DNA from: Pseudomonas lundensis
GTDB taxonomy: Bacteria; Pseudomonadota; Gammaproteobacteria; Pseudomonadales; Pseudomonadaceae
Direction of reading: 5' to 3'
Length of the DNA: 64,000 nt
NCBI RefSeq assembly: GCF_002269125.1
Contig: NZ_NQKI01000020.1
Location: 1 to 64,000, forward strand
Below, piece after piece: positions 1 through 9,086 of this stretch. The notes under the pieces are model-generated. The model saw only the letters and a program-made list of their open reading frames with translations. It made no database searches and had not been told where the DNA came from. The translations under genes and the position numbers were made by a program. Each line of letters starts with the position of its first letter. Position 1 is the first letter of the stretch.

Positions 1-1
1 T

Positions 2-77
2 TCCGCGATAGCTCAGTTGGTAGAGCAAATGACTGTTAATCATTGGGTCCCTGGTTCGAGTCCAGGTCGTGGAGCCA
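2..77 (+). tRNA. tRNA-Asn (GTT), left copy
   Basis: 76-nt cloverleaf with encoded CCA-compatible 3' end (gagcca), D-loop AGCTCAGTTGGTAGAGC, T-loop GGTTCGAGTCC and anticodon GTT at 35-37. The acceptor stem pairs TCCGCGA with TCGTGGA, including a G-T wobble. The gene starts one base inside the window, so its promoter is not visible. A strong terminator follows at 88-114. Confidence 0.96.
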
Positions 78-87
78 GATAAAAGAA

Positions 88-114
88 AAGCCGCTAGCGA
101 TAGCGGCTTTTTTT
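88..114 (+). terminator. Intrinsic terminator after tRNA-Asn (left copy)
   Basis: Nine-base stem AAGCCGCTA/TAGCGGCTT with loop GCGA, running into a T tract ending at 114. It isolates the tRNA transcript from pcaR. Confidence 0.9.
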
Positions 115-158
115 ATGCCTGTCGATAAGGTTTCCTGCCTGTTAGCTGTGCCGCGTCC

Positions 159-194
159 GTTTGCGATTATCAAGTGGCGGTTCGATAATCGCCC
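159..194 (+). promoter_or_regulatory. Probable PcaR autoregulatory operator pair (left copy)
   Basis: GCGATTATC at 163-171 and GATAATCGC at 184-192 form an inverted repeat just ahead of pcaR. The second half lies in GTTCGATAATCGCCC (180-194), which matches the 15-base PcaR recognition sequence I recall from P. putida (GTTCGATAATCGCAC) at all but about one position. The placement suggests that PcaR controls its own gene. Binding is inferred, not shown. Confidence 0.7.
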
Positions 195-228
195 CGGCCT
201 TTGTTGGCATCAGGACAGGAAAACAATA

Positions 229-1071
229 ATGAGCGAAGAACGCCCGTTGCCACTCTCTACCGTGGCGCCGCCAATTGTGGCGTCACCCGCCAAGCGCATC
301 GACGCCTTGACCGGCGACCCGAATTTCATGACGTCACTGGCCCGAGGCCTCGCCGTGGTGCATGCCTTCCAGGAGCGAAAACGGCAACTGACGATTGCGC
401 AGATCAGCCATCGCACCGAAATTCCCCGTGCCGCCGTACGCCGTTGCTTGCATACCCTGATCAAACTCGGCTATGCCACCACCGATGGGCGCACGTATTC
501 CTTGCTGCCCAAAGTGCTGACCCTGGGTCACGCTTACGTGTCTTCGACCCCCTTGGCGGTGACGGCCCAGCCCATTCTGGATCGCCTCAGCGAACACGTG
601 CATGAGGCGTGCTCAATGGCCACGCTGGAGGGCGATGAAATCCTCTACATCGCCCGCTCGGCAATCCCTCAACGCTTGATCTCGGTTGATTTGAGTGTGG
701 GCAGTCGTTTACCGGCCTATTGCACGTCCATGGGACGAATTCTGCTCGCCGGGCTGGATGATCTGGCGCTGGACGATTATCTGGAGCGTGCCGAACTTCA
801 CGTCAAAACCAGCCGTACGGTCCATACCGTGGACGGTTTGCGCGCAAGCATCGGACACGTCCGCGAGCAGGGGTGGGTACTTGTCGATCAAGAGTTGGAA
901 ATCGGTTTGCGTTCGATTGCCGTCCCATTGAAAGACGCGGCGGGACAAGTCCTGGCAGCCCTCAATGTGGGGACTCACGTCAGCCGCGTATCTAGCCAGG
1001 AGCTGGAGTCGCGCTACCTGCCCATACTGCTGCAAGCCAGCCGGGAACTCAGCACCCGGCTCTATAGCTGA
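229..1071 (+). CDS. pcaR: PcaR, IclR-family regulator of the beta-ketoadipate pathway (left copy)
   Basis: Product is 280 aa. The N-terminal winged helix-turn-helix spans about residues 34-95 (MTSLARGLAVVHAFQ, then TIAQISHRTEIPRAAVRRCL); the C-terminal IclR effector domain spans about 110-275. The protein closely resembles P. putida PcaR, the beta-ketoadipate-responsive activator of pca genes. I chose ATG 229 because an AGGA-type ribosome site precedes it and PcaR proteins start there; the open frame extends further upstream through the tRNA but that is not coding. Operator-like repeats lie directly upstream, and a matching palindrome sits before catI. The gene is read in the same direction as benR and the ben genes, separated by 208 bases. 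Confidence 0.93.
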   Translation: MSEERPLPLSTVAPPIVASPAKRIDALTGDPNFMTSLARGLAVVHAFQERKRQLTIAQISHRTEIPRAAVRRCLHTLIKLGYATTDGRTYSLLPKVLTLGHAYVSSTPLAVTAQPILDRLSEHVHEACSMATLEGDEILYIARSAIPQRLISVDLSVGSRLPAYCTSMGRILLAGLDDLALDDYLERAELHVKTSRTVHTVDGLRASIGHVREQGWVLVDQELEIGLRSIAVPLKDAAGQVLAALNVGTHVSRVSSQELESRYLPILLQASRELSTRLYS

Positions 1072-1228
1072 AACAGTGTGCGTTAATCGAACGCTTGGCA
1101 GAAGGTTCAATTGAGTCCTTCTTCGTCGTGCGGCTTAATGCGACAGGCGCCATGCGCCGAGAACCGTTCCTCCGGTCAGCGTATTTATCTGTGCACACAG
1201 GCATAGAATCGGTGGCAGCTTGATCAAA

Positions 1229-1253
1229 CACTGCGTTTAGGCAAAGCGCAGTG
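1229..1253 (+). promoter_or_regulatory. Inverted repeat in the benR leader (left copy)
   Basis: CACTGCG (1229-1235) and CGCAGTG (1247-1253) flank an 11-base loop, 26 bases before the benR ATG. It could be an operator or a small RNA hairpin. No known binding motif was recognised. Confidence 0.35.
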
Positions 1254-1279
1254 CATAAAAACAACGTGAGTGCCTTGCC

Positions 1280-2251
1280 ATGAACAGTTGCCTGCTCAGT
1301 AACACCAGTAGTGTGTTCGACCGTGCGGACCCCCATGCCGTCTCCAGCTACGTGAATGAACACATGGGAATGCACGACATCCGTATGCCGCGGCTCGGTC
1401 AGCCCGCGGCTTCGTTAAACCATCGCAAGTTCGCCAGCCTTGACCTGTGTCGCATCAGCTACGGCGGCAGTGTGCAGGTGACTTCGCCTGCGCTGGAGAC
1501 CATTTACCACTTGCAGGTGTTGTTGCGTGGCCATTGCCTCTGGCGCGGGGGCGGTGAGAAGCACCACTTCAGCCCCGGCGAGTTGTTGCTGATTAACCCG
1601 GATGATCCGGTCGACCTCACGTATTCCGCTGACTGCGAGAAATTCATCATCAAATTGCCTTCGTCGCTGTTGGATAAAACGTGCCGCGATCATCACTGGC
1701 AGCCCCCTGATGACGGAATTCGTTTCAAACCCAGGCACAACCTGCATCAGTTAGAGGGTTTTTACGGTCTGTTGCAGTTGGTGTGCGTGGAAGCGGAGAG
1801 CGCTCACACGTTGCAGCAAGTGCAAGAGCACTTTACGCGGATCATCTGCGCCAAATTGCTGACACTGCTGGACAACAACGTCAGCCGCTTGCCGCTCGCA
1901 CAAGGCGCCGCCAGTTTTGAGCGCATTCTGCAATTTATTGAAACCAACCTGAAACACGACATCAGTGTTGAGCAATTGGCCCGTCTGGCGCACAGCAGCC
2001 CACGCTCGTTGTATGCCTTGTTTGAGCGACACACGGGCACGACGCCTAAGAGTTTTATCCGTCAGAAGAAGCTCGAACAGATCCGCTCAAGCCTTTGCGA
2101 CCCGGCCGCACGGGTGCGCAACGTGACGCAAGTCGCCCTGGAGTATGGGTTCCTGCATTTGGGACGGTTTTCGGAAAGCTACAGAAGTGCTTTTGGCGAA
2201 TTGCCCTCCGAAACCCTGCGTCGCCACAAGGCACCTAACCCTCAGGGGTAG
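1280..2251 (+). CDS. benR: BenR, AraC/XylS-family activator of benzoate genes (left copy)
   Basis: Product is 323 aa. An N-terminal cupin-like sensing half (about 1-200) is followed by two AraC helix-turn-helix units (about 212-315; LARLAHSSPRSLYALFERH and VALEYGFLHLGRFSESY are visible). Length and sequence match BenR of Pseudomonas, which activates benABCD when benzoate binds. Start ATG 1280 has only a weak upstream GAG. Downstream, the benA promoter carries two TGCA-N6-GGATA repeats, the site type used by XylS/BenR, which supports the assignment strongly. Confidence 0.93.
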   Translation: MNSCLLSNTSSVFDRADPHAVSSYVNEHMGMHDIRMPRLGQPAASLNHRKFASLDLCRISYGGSVQVTSPALETIYHLQVLLRGHCLWRGGGEKHHFSPGELLLINPDDPVDLTYSADCEKFIIKLPSSLLDKTCRDHHWQPPDDGIRFKPRHNLHQLEGFYGLLQLVCVEAESAHTLQQVQEHFTRIICAKLLTLLDNNVSRLPLAQGAASFERILQFIETNLKHDISVEQLARLAHSSPRSLYALFERHTGTTPKSFIRQKKLEQIRSSLCDPAARVRNVTQVALEYGFLHLGRFSESYRSAFGELPSETLRRHKAPNPQG

Positions 2252-2331
2252 CTGCACCGTCGGCCTGATCCGGGCCGATGACCTTTTGCTGTGCCGCCCA
2301 TCCGCTGCCGTTTACCTGCCGACTGCGGGTA

Positions 2332-2395
2332 TGCAGTAAACGGATAGAGGTCGTGCACAAAGCGGATATTGCCGCGTCACCGGGGAACGTAGCCT
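2332..2395 (+). promoter_or_regulatory. benA promoter with two BenR/XylS-type sites (left copy)
   Basis: Direct repeats TGCA-N6-GGATA occur at 2332-2346 and 2354-2368, 22 bases apart (about two helical turns). TAGCCT at 2390-2395 is a plausible -10, and the proximal repeat reaches the first bases of the -35 position (about 2367-2372), as in the XylS-dependent Pm promoter. Motif and geometry are seen; binding and the start site near 2402 are inferred. Confidence 0.82.
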
Positions 2396-2431
2396 TGATT
2401 CCGTTGAAACAATAATAACGGAGCCATGGCC

Positions 2432-3793
2432 ATGAACCTGGGACTCGACTACCTGAACAGCCTGCTGCAAGACGATAAAAAGAACGGCATCTTCCGCTGC
2501 AAACGCGAAATGTTCACCGACCCGCGGTTGTTTGATCTGGAGATGGAACACATCTTCGAAGGCAACTGGTTGTACTTGGCACATGAAAGCCAGATCCCGC
2601 AGAACAACGACTACTACACCACCCACATGGGGCGTCAGCCGATTTTTATCGCACGCAACAAGGCGGGTGAACTCAATGCGTTTATCAACGCTTGCAGCCA
2701 TCGCGGGGCAATGCTCTGTCGTTTCAAAAGCGGCAACAAGGCAACCTACACCTGCCCGTTCCACGGCTGGACGTTCAATAACTCGGGCAAGCTGCTCAAA
2801 GTCAAAGATCCCAAGCACGCCGGTTACCCGGAAAGCTTCGACTGCGACGGCTCCCATGACCTGAAGAAAATTGCTCGGTTTGAGTCGTACCGGGGGTTTC
2901 TGTTCGGCAGCCTGCGCGATGACGTTGCGCCGCTTGAAACCTTCCTTGGCGAATCGAAAAAAATCATCGACATGGTGGTCGATCAATCTGCCGATGGCCT
3001 GGAAGTGCTGCGCGGTTCATCGACCTATGTGTACGAAGGTAACTGGAAGTTGCAGGCCGAGAACGGCGCCGACGGCTACCACGTATCGGCCGTGCACTGG
3101 AACTACGCCGCGACCCAGCAGCAGCGCAAGCTCAAAGAGGCAGGGGATGATATTCGCGCCATGAGCGCGGGCGGCTGGGGCAAAAAGGGCGGGGGGTTCT
3201 ACGCCTTCGAAAACGGCCATTTGTTGCTCTGGACCCGTTGGGACAACCCTGAAGACCGGCCAATGTTTGCCGAGCGCGATCGCCTTGCCAGTGAGTTCGG
3301 TGACGCGCGGGCTGACTGGATGATCGGTAATTCACGCAACCTGTGCCTGTACCCCAACTTGTACCTGATGGACCAGTTCGGCTCACAGCTGCGCATTGCC
3401 CGGCCGTTGGCAGTCGACAAGACCGAAGTCACCATCTATTGCATCGCCCCCAAAGGCGAGGGCGCTGAATCGCGTGCCAAACGGATTCGTCAGTACGAAG
3501 ACTTCTTCAACGTCAGTGGCATGGCCACGCCGGACGATCTGGAAGAGTTTCGCGCCTGTCAACAAGGCTTCGCCGGTCGCGCCATGGAATGGAATGACAT
3601 GTCCCGGGGCAGTAAGCATTGGGTCGATGGCGCCGACGAATCGGCCAGGGAGATCGACCTGCAGCCGTTGATGAGCGGTGTGCGCACCGAAGACGAGGGC
3701 TTGTTCGTGTTGCAGCATACGTATTGGCAGTCGCAAATGGTGGCAGCGCTTACACACCGTCAGGATCAGATGATTTACGTGGAGGGCGCGTAA
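2432..3793 (+). CDS. benA: Benzoate 1,2-dioxygenase large (alpha) subunit (left copy)
   Basis: Product is 453 aa from ATG 2432. An ATG six bases upstream (2426) is also in frame, but ACGGAG at 2418-2423 is spaced better for 2432, and BenA homologues begin M-x-LGLDY. The Rieske [2Fe-2S] ligands are C88, H90, C108 and H111 (CSHRG, then CPFHGW). The catalytic iron histidines are H217 and H222 in [11 protein letters not shown]. With BenB it forms the oxygenase that turns benzoate into the cis-diol, using electrons from BenC. The stop codon directly abuts the benB start, so the two subunits should be translationally linked. Confidence 0.96.
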   Translation: MNLGLDYLNSLLQDDKKNGIFRCKREMFTDPRLFDLEMEHIFEGNWLYLAHESQIPQNNDYYTTHMGRQPIFIARNKAGELNAFINACSHRGAMLCRFKSGNKATYTCPFHGWTFNNSGKLLKVKDPKHAGYPESFDCDGSHDLKKIARFESYRGFLFGSLRDDVAPLETFLGESKKIIDMVVDQSADGLEVLRGSSTYVYEGNWKLQAENGADGYHVSAVHWNYAATQQQRKLKEAGDDIRAMSAGGWGKKGGGFYAFENGHLLLWTRWDNPEDRPMFAERDRLASEFGDARADWMIGNSRNLCLYPNLYLMDQFGSQLRIARPLAVDKTEVTIYCIAPKGEGAESRAKRIRQYEDFFNVSGMATPDDLEEFRACQQGFAGRAMEWNDMSRGSKHWVDGADESAREIDLQPLMSGVRTEDEGLFVLQHTYWQSQMVAALTHRQDQMIYVEGA

Positions 3794-4282
3794 ATGAGCC
3801 TGACCTACGAAGCCGCGCGAGACTTTCTTTACCGTGAAGCGCGTTACCTGGACGACAAGCAGTGGGACGATTGGCTGGAAATGTACGCCCGCGACGCAAG
3901 TTTCTGGATGCCCGCCTGGGACGATCGCGACCAATTAGTGGAAAACCCCCAGACCGAGATCTCGTTGATCTGGTACGCCAACCGCAGCGGTCTGGAAGAC
4001 CGCGTGTTTCGCATCCGCACCGAACGCTCCAGCGCGACAGTGCCTGACACACGCACCTCGCACAACATCAGCAACATAGAACTGATCGAGCAAGCGGAGG
4101 GCCTGTGCAAGCTGCGTTTCAACTGGCACACCCTGAGCTTTCGCTACAAGGTCGTCGATCATTTCTACGGCACCAGCTTTTACACCCTGGACACCCGCGG
4201 GCCTAACCCGCTGATCAAGGCTAAAAAGGTAGTCCTGAAGAACGACTACGTGCGTCAGATTATCGACGTGTACCACCTCTAA
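3794..4282 (+). CDS. benB: Benzoate 1,2-dioxygenase small (beta) subunit (left copy)
   Basis: Product is 162 aa, the usual size for the ring-hydroxylating dioxygenase beta subunit (NTF2-like fold). It has the characteristic N-terminus (FLYREARYLDDKQWDDWLEMY) and a C-terminal KAKKVVLKNDYV segment. It holds the alpha subunits in an alpha3beta3 assembly and has no metal ligands. It starts immediately after the benA TAA. A 133-base gap separates it from benC; that gap has an inverted pair GCGGAGC/GCTCCGC (about 4290-4296 and 4370-4376) that might form an intra-operon hairpin. Confidence 0.95.
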   Translation: MSLTYEAARDFLYREARYLDDKQWDDWLEMYARDASFWMPAWDDRDQLVENPQTEISLIWYANRSGLEDRVFRIRTERSSATVPDTRTSHNISNIELIEQAEGLCKLRFNWHTLSFRYKVVDHFYGTSFYTLDTRGPNPLIKAKKVVLKNDYVRQIIDVYHL

Positions 4283-4415
4283 ACCCGATGCGGAGCCTGC
4301 GCTGGCCCGTATCAGGGGCGAGCAGAACCCCGGTTCTTGCCGCCACCTTGGGTGCCGTGCGTGCATGAAGCTCCGCCTGCGGTTTGACCTCTTTCTGTGT
4401 TAAGCGAGGCGTGCC

Positions 4416-5426
4416 ATGAGCCATAAGATCGCACTGAATTTTGAAGACGGGGTGACCCGTTTTATTGATGCCGCTGTGGGCGAAACGGTTGCGGATGCGG
4501 CCTACCGTCAGGGCATCAACATCCCGCTCGATTGCCGCGACGGCGCTTGCGGTGCTTGTAAATGCTTCGCGGAGTCCGGTCAGTACGACCTCGGCGAAGA
4601 ATACGTTGAAGACGCCTTGAGTGAAGAAGAAGCGCAACGCGGCTTCGTATTGACCTGCCAGATGCGCGCCGAAAGCGACTGCGTGGTGCGCGTGCCAGCT
4701 TCCAGCGAGGTGTGTAAAACCCGGCAGGCCAGTTATGAGGTGCACATCAGCGCAGTGCACCCGCTTTCCGAAAGCACCATCGGCCTGTCGCTCAAGGGCG
4801 AGGCCCTGAGCAACCTGGCATTTCTGCCGGGCCAATACGTCAATCTCAAGGTGCCTGGCAGCGAGCACTCACGTGCCTATTCGTTCAGCTCGCTGCAAAA
4901 GGACGCAGAGGTCAGCTTTCTGATCCGCAATGTGCCCGGCGGGTTGATGAGCCGTTATTTGGTCGGCCAGGCAGCGGTCGGCGACACCATGACCCTGACT
5001 GGCCCCATGGGCAGTTTTTACCTGCGGGATATCAAGCGGCCGCTGTTGCTGTTGGCGGGTGGCACGGGGCTGGCGCCACTCACCGCCATGCTGGAAAAAA
5101 TCGCCGAGCAGGGCAGTGCCTACCCCCTGCACTTGATCTATGGCGTGACCCATGACGTCGATGTGGTGCAAGTGGACAAATTGCAGGCCATGGCCGCATG
5201 CATCGCCAACTTCACCTACAGCGTGTGCGTCGCCAACCCGGACAGCACGCACCCGCTCAAGGGGTATGTCACCCAGCACATTGCGCCCGCGCACCTGAAC
5301 GATGGGGATGTGGACGTTTACCTGTGCGGCCCGCCGCCGATGGTGGAAGCGGTTAGCAGCTACCTGCGCGAACACGGCATTGAGCCTGCGAATTTCTATT
5401 ACGAGAAATTTGCCGCCAGCGCCTGA
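4416..5426 (+). CDS. benC: Benzoate dioxygenase electron-transfer reductase (left copy)
   Basis: Product is 336 aa with three parts in order: a plant-type ferredoxin domain with ligands C40, C45, C48 and C81; an FAD-binding domain (about 105-200, RAYS at 153-156); and an NAD-binding domain (AGGTGLAP at 214-221, CGPPPMVE near the C-terminus). It passes electrons from NADH through FAD and [2Fe-2S] to BenAB. The start is supported by GCGAGG about eight bases upstream. Confidence 0.95.
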   Translation: MSHKIALNFEDGVTRFIDAAVGETVADAAYRQGINIPLDCRDGACGACKCFAESGQYDLGEEYVEDALSEEEAQRGFVLTCQMRAESDCVVRVPASSEVCKTRQASYEVHISAVHPLSESTIGLSLKGEALSNLAFLPGQYVNLKVPGSEHSRAYSFSSLQKDAEVSFLIRNVPGGLMSRYLVGQAAVGDTMTLTGPMGSFYLRDIKRPLLLLAGGTGLAPLTAMLEKIAEQGSAYPLHLIYGVTHDVDVVQVDKLQAMAACIANFTYSVCVANPDSTHPLKGYVTQHIAPAHLNDGDVDVYLCGPPPMVEAVSSYLREHGIEPANFYYEKFAASA

Positions 5427-5533
5427 GTGTTGCTCTTGTCGGCCCGTTGCTGGCTCAACGGGCGTGTTTATTCGCAGTGCGGTGCGGGATTCGCTGGCCG
5501 GATCGCCCACCTGCTTATAGCGAGGTCGGAACC

Positions 5534-6310
5534 ATGAATATGCGTTTTCAAAAGAAGGTTGCAGTTGTCACGGGTGCCGCTCAAGGCATTGGGCGGCGTG
5601 TGGCCGAGCGCTTGGGGCAAGAGGGTGCGCAATTGGTGTTGGTTGACCGTTCGGAGCTGGTGCATGAGCTGGCCGCTGAATGGGCGCATGTGACCGACGT
5701 GTTGACCCTGACCGCTGACCTTGAACATATCGCGCAATGCCAGCGGGTGATGGCGGCAGCAGTCGAACGTTTCGGGCGACTGGACATCCTGATCAACAAC
5801 GTCGGCGGCACCATCTGGGCCAAACCCTTTGAGCATTACCAGGCATCTGAAATCGAGGCCGAAGTGCGCCGGTCCTTGTTTCCGACCTTGTGGTGCTGCC
5901 ATGCCGCATTGCCACACATGCTCGAACAAGGGGCAGGCGCCATCGTCAACGTGTCTTCAATTGCCACTCGCAGCATTAACCGCGTCCCCTACGGCGCGGC
6001 CAAGGGGGGGGTGAATGCCCTCACGGCGTGCCTGGCGTTTGAGACGGCCGAGCGCGGGATTCGGGTCAACGCCACAGCGCCGGGCGGGACCGAAGCGCCG
6101 CCACGGCGCATCCCGCGAAATGCCGCCGGGCAGACCGAACAGGAAAAAGCCTGGTACCAGCAAATCGTCGACCAAACCGTTAGCAGCAGCCACATGAAGC
6201 GTTACGGGACGATTGACGAACAAGCGGGCGCAATTTTGTTCCTTGCCAGCGATGACGCCGCGTACATCACCGGCGTGACGCTGCCCGTCGGGGGGGGCGA
6301 TCAGGGCTAG
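5534..6310 (+). CDS. benD: cis-1,2-dihydroxy-benzoate diol dehydrogenase, SDR family (left copy)
   Basis: Product is 258 aa. It is a short-chain dehydrogenase with cofactor motif TGAAQGIG (13-20), N88 in the NNVGG strand, S141/S142 and the catalytic Y153-x3-K157. It oxidises and decarboxylates the BenABC product to catechol, regenerating NADH. ATG 5534 follows GAGGTCGG at SD spacing; an upstream in-frame start at 5447 lacks support. The GGTEAPPRR loop after the active site is typical of BenD/XylL. Confidence 0.94.
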   Translation: MNMRFQKKVAVVTGAAQGIGRRVAERLGQEGAQLVLVDRSELVHELAAEWAHVTDVLTLTADLEHIAQCQRVMAAAVERFGRLDILINNVGGTIWAKPFEHYQASEIEAEVRRSLFPTLWCCHAALPHMLEQGAGAIVNVSSIATRSINRVPYGAAKGGVNALTACLAFETAERGIRVNATAPGGTEAPPRRIPRNAAGQTEQEKAWYQQIVDQTVSSSHMKRYGTIDEQAGAILFLASDDAAYITGVTLPVGGGDQG

Positions 6311-6417
6311 GCGGGTTTGTGCCAGTTAGCCATCTGTGTCAGGCACCGACAACGCTGCTCCTGTGCCGGGCGCAGCCAGTCCCTGACATCTTTATTAATG
6401 CAACAGAGAACCCTGAA

Positions 6418-7539
6418 ATGAGCCAAGTCCTGATCGAACGTGTGTCGGCCGTTATCGTCGACCTGCCCACCATCCGCCCCCACAAGCTGGCCATGCACAC
6501 CCTGCATAAACAGACACTGGTCGTGATCCGCGTGCAGTGCAGCGATGGCATAGAAGGTATCGGTGAGTCGACCACCATTGGTGGGCTGGCTTACGGCAAT
6601 GAAAGCCCGGAAAGCATCAAGCAGAACATCGACAGCCATTTGGGACCGCTGTGGGTGGGCCAGGACGCTGCCAACATCAATGCAGCGATGTTGCGGCTGG
6701 AAATAGCGGCTAAAGGCAACACGTTTGCCAAATCCGGGCTGGAAAGTGCGCTGCTCGATGCTCAGGGCAAGCGCATGGGGGTGCCAGTGAGTGAGTTACT
6801 GGGCGGGCGTGTGCGCGACAGCCTTGAGGTGGCCTGGACCTTGGCCAGTGGAGATACCGCCCGCGATATCAGCGAAGCGCAACAGATGCTGGACCTGCGT
6901 CGTCACCGGATTTTCAAGCTGAAGATCGGGGCCAACCCGGTTGCCCAGGACCTCAAGCACGTGATTGCCATCAAGCAGGCCTTGGGTGAGCGCGCCAGCG
7001 TGCGGGTGGACGTCAATCAGTCGTGGGACGAGTCGCAGGCCATTCGCGCTTGCGAAGTGTTGGGCAATAACGGCATCGACCTGATCGAGCAGCCGATTGC
7101 GCGTATCAACCGCGCCGGGCAAGTGCGCCTGAACCAGCGCAGTCCGGCACCGATCATGGCGGACGAATCCATTGAAAGCGTCGAAGACGCCTTTGGCCTC
7201 GCCGCAGACGGCGCAGCGAGCATCTTCGCCCTGAAAATAGCCAAAAACGGCGGCCCGCGAGCGGTGCTGCGCACGGCGGCCATTGCCGAAGCGGCAGGCA
7301 TCGCGCTGTACGGCGGCACCATGCTCGAAGGGGCCATCGGCACCCTGGCCTCGGCCCATGCCTTTGTGACCCTGCGTCAACTGAGCTGGGGAACGGAGTT
7401 GTTTGGCCCCTTGTTGCTCACTGAAGACATCGTCACTGAACCACCGGTTTATCGCGATTTTGCGTTGCACGTACCGCATACGCCGGGCCTTGGCCTGACC
7501 CTCGATGAAGAGCGCCTGGCGTTCTTTGCCCGTAACTGA
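6418..7539 (+). CDS. catB: Muconate cycloisomerase (left copy, canonical D114)
   Basis: Product is 373 aa, a member of the enolase superfamily. Catalytic residues K167, K169 and K273 and metal ligands D198, E224 and D249 are all present at the positions known for P. putida CatB. It converts cis,cis-muconate to muconolactone. ATG 6418 gives the family N-terminus MSQVLIERV; the open frame upstream to 6319 is not coding. The left copy has aspartate at residue 114 (LLDAQGKR), the family residue, whereas the right-arm copy has asparagine. catC follows after 16 bases. Confidence 0.95.
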   Translation: MSQVLIERVSAVIVDLPTIRPHKLAMHTLHKQTLVVIRVQCSDGIEGIGESTTIGGLAYGNESPESIKQNIDSHLGPLWVGQDAANINAAMLRLEIAAKGNTFAKSGLESALLDAQGKRMGVPVSELLGGRVRDSLEVAWTLASGDTARDISEAQQMLDLRRHRIFKLKIGANPVAQDLKHVIAIKQALGERASVRVDVNQSWDESQAIRACEVLGNNGIDLIEQPIARINRAGQVRLNQRSPAPIMADESIESVEDAFGLAADGAASIFALKIAKNGGPRAVLRTAAIAEAAGIALYGGTMLEGAIGTLASAHAFVTLRQLSWGTELFGPLLLTEDIVTEPPVYRDFALHVPHTPGLGLTLDEERLAFFARN

Positions 7540-7555
7540 CCCGGAGGACCCGCAC

Positions 7556-7846
7556 ATGTTGTTCCACGTAAAGATGACCGTAAAACTGCCGGCGGACATG
7601 GACCCGGCCAAGGCCACAACACTGAAGGCCGATGAGAAAGAACTGGCCCGGCGCCTGATGAGCGAAGGCACCTGGCGGCACTTGTGGCGCATCGCCGGGC
7701 AGTACGCCAACTACAGCGTATTTGACGTGGAGAGTGTGCAAGCGCTGCACGACACCTTGATGCGTTTGCCGTTGTTTCCCTACATGGATATTGAGGTTAC
7801 GCCGCTGTGTCGGCACCCGTCCTCCCTTCGCGAAGACGACCGTTGA
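7556..7846 (+). CDS. catC: Muconolactone delta-isomerase (left copy)
   Basis: Product is 96 aa, the standard CatC length, with the N-terminus MLFHVKMTVKLP and the C-terminal PLFPYMDIEVTPLCRHPSS region of the family. It turns muconolactone into beta-ketoadipate enol-lactone as a decamer. Start ATG 7556 is preceded by GGAGG at 7542-7546. It is in a tight catBCA block, with catA 33 bases downstream. Confidence 0.95.
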   Translation: MLFHVKMTVKLPADMDPAKATTLKADEKELARRLMSEGTWRHLWRIAGQYANYSVFDVESVQALHDTLMRLPLFPYMDIEVTPLCRHPSSLREDDR

Positions 7847-7879
7847 TTACGCCCATAACAAAAAAATGAGGTAACACCC

Positions 7880-8821
7880 ATGACCGTTAACGTTAGCCAC
7901 ACTGCCGAAATACAGCACCTGTTTAAAGAGGCGGCCGGTTTTAACAACGACCAGGGCAACCCGCGGGTTAAAGCCATCATGCTGCGCTTGATCAACGACG
8001 TCGCCACGCTTATTGAAGACCTGGAGATCACCGACAACGAGTTCTGGTTCGCGGTGGACTACCTCAACCGTCTGGGCGGGCGCAATGAGGCGGGTCTGCT
8101 GGTGCCGGGGCTGGGGCTGGAGCACTTTCTTGATGTGCTACAAGATGCCAAAGACGCGCAAGCAGGCCTGAGCGGCGGCACGCCTCGCACCATTGAAGGC
8201 CCGTTGTATGTGGCGGGCGCGCCCATTGGCGAAGGCGAAGTGCGCATGGACGACGGCAGTGAACTGGATCACGCCACCGTGATGTTTTTGGAAGGGGTGG
8301 TACGAGACAGCGAAGGCCGCGCGGTTGCGGGGGCGGTGGTCGACGTGTGGCACGCCAATACCCAGGGGAGCTACTCCTACTTCGACACGCGTCAGACGCC
8401 GTACAACTTGCGCAGGCGCATCGTCACCGATGCCAAGGGCCAGTACCGCGCCCGCAGCATCGTGCCCAGTGGATACGGCTGCTCACCCGACGGCCCGACT
8501 CAAGAATGCCTGAACATGTTGGGGCGTCACGGTCAGCGCCCGGCGCATATTCATTTTTTCATCTCGGCGCCGGGCCATCGGCACTTGACCACACAGATCA
8601 ATCTCTCAGGTGAAGAGTACCTGTGGGATGACTTTGCCTATGCCACCAGAGAGGGGCTGGTGGGGGACATTACCTTCGTCGAAGACCCAGCAGTGGCCCG
8701 TGAGCGGGGGGTTCAGGGTGAGCGCTTTGCTGAATTGAAATTCGATTTCCAGTTGCAAAAGACACCACGGGTTGAAGCCGAACAGCGCAGCCAGCGCCCT
8801 CGCGCGATGCAAGACGGCTGA
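7880..8821 (+). CDS. catA: Catechol 1,2-dioxygenase (left copy)
   Basis: Product is 313 aa, an intradiol ring-cleaving dioxygenase. The Fe(III) ligands are visible as Y165 (TQGSYSYF), Y199 (SGYG), H223 and H225 (PAHIHFF). The N-terminal helical dimerisation segment (about 1-100) precedes the beta-sandwich catalytic domain. It opens catechol to cis,cis-muconate. GAGGT at about 7868 is a good ribosome site. The 265 bases downstream hold the catI promoter region. Confidence 0.96.
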   Translation: MTVNVSHTAEIQHLFKEAAGFNNDQGNPRVKAIMLRLINDVATLIEDLEITDNEFWFAVDYLNRLGGRNEAGLLVPGLGLEHFLDVLQDAKDAQAGLSGGTPRTIEGPLYVAGAPIGEGEVRMDDGSELDHATVMFLEGVVRDSEGRAVAGAVVDVWHANTQGSYSYFDTRQTPYNLRRRIVTDAKGQYRARSIVPSGYGCSPDGPTQECLNMLGRHGQRPAHIHFFISAPGHRHLTTQINLSGEEYLWDDFAYATREGLVGDITFVEDPAVARERGVQGERFAELKFDFQLQKTPRVEAEQRSQRPRAMQDG

Positions 8822-8977
8822 ACCGGCAAGTGGCGGCCGCGGCGCGGTTGCCCACCCCTCGCATTAACCTGGGCAATGCGCGCGGCGCGTCACGGATGGC
8901 CTGATGCGCCTGTTGCGAGGCGTCATGAAAGCTTGATTAACGAATGCGCCCCGTCCGCTGCCTGATCGGGTGCCTGT

Positions 8978-8992
8978 GTTCGATTATCGAAC
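8978..8992 (+). promoter_or_regulatory. PcaR-type operator before catI (left copy)
   Basis: GTTCGATTATCGAAC is a perfect 15-base palindrome about 95 bases upstream of the catI start. It shares GTTCGAT-ATCG with the PcaR site recalled from P. putida pcaIJ and with the repeats in front of pcaR in this window. It is probably the activation site for the catIJ-pcaFD block, responding to beta-ketoadipate. Confidence 0.75.
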
Positions 8993-9086
8993 CACCAAGC
9001 GTTTAGCGCATGGGGTGGCATGCCTGCCGAGCGTACTTCTTCTCTACCCGACGCCTTGCTGCGTCCTGAACATTATTGAGATCACC

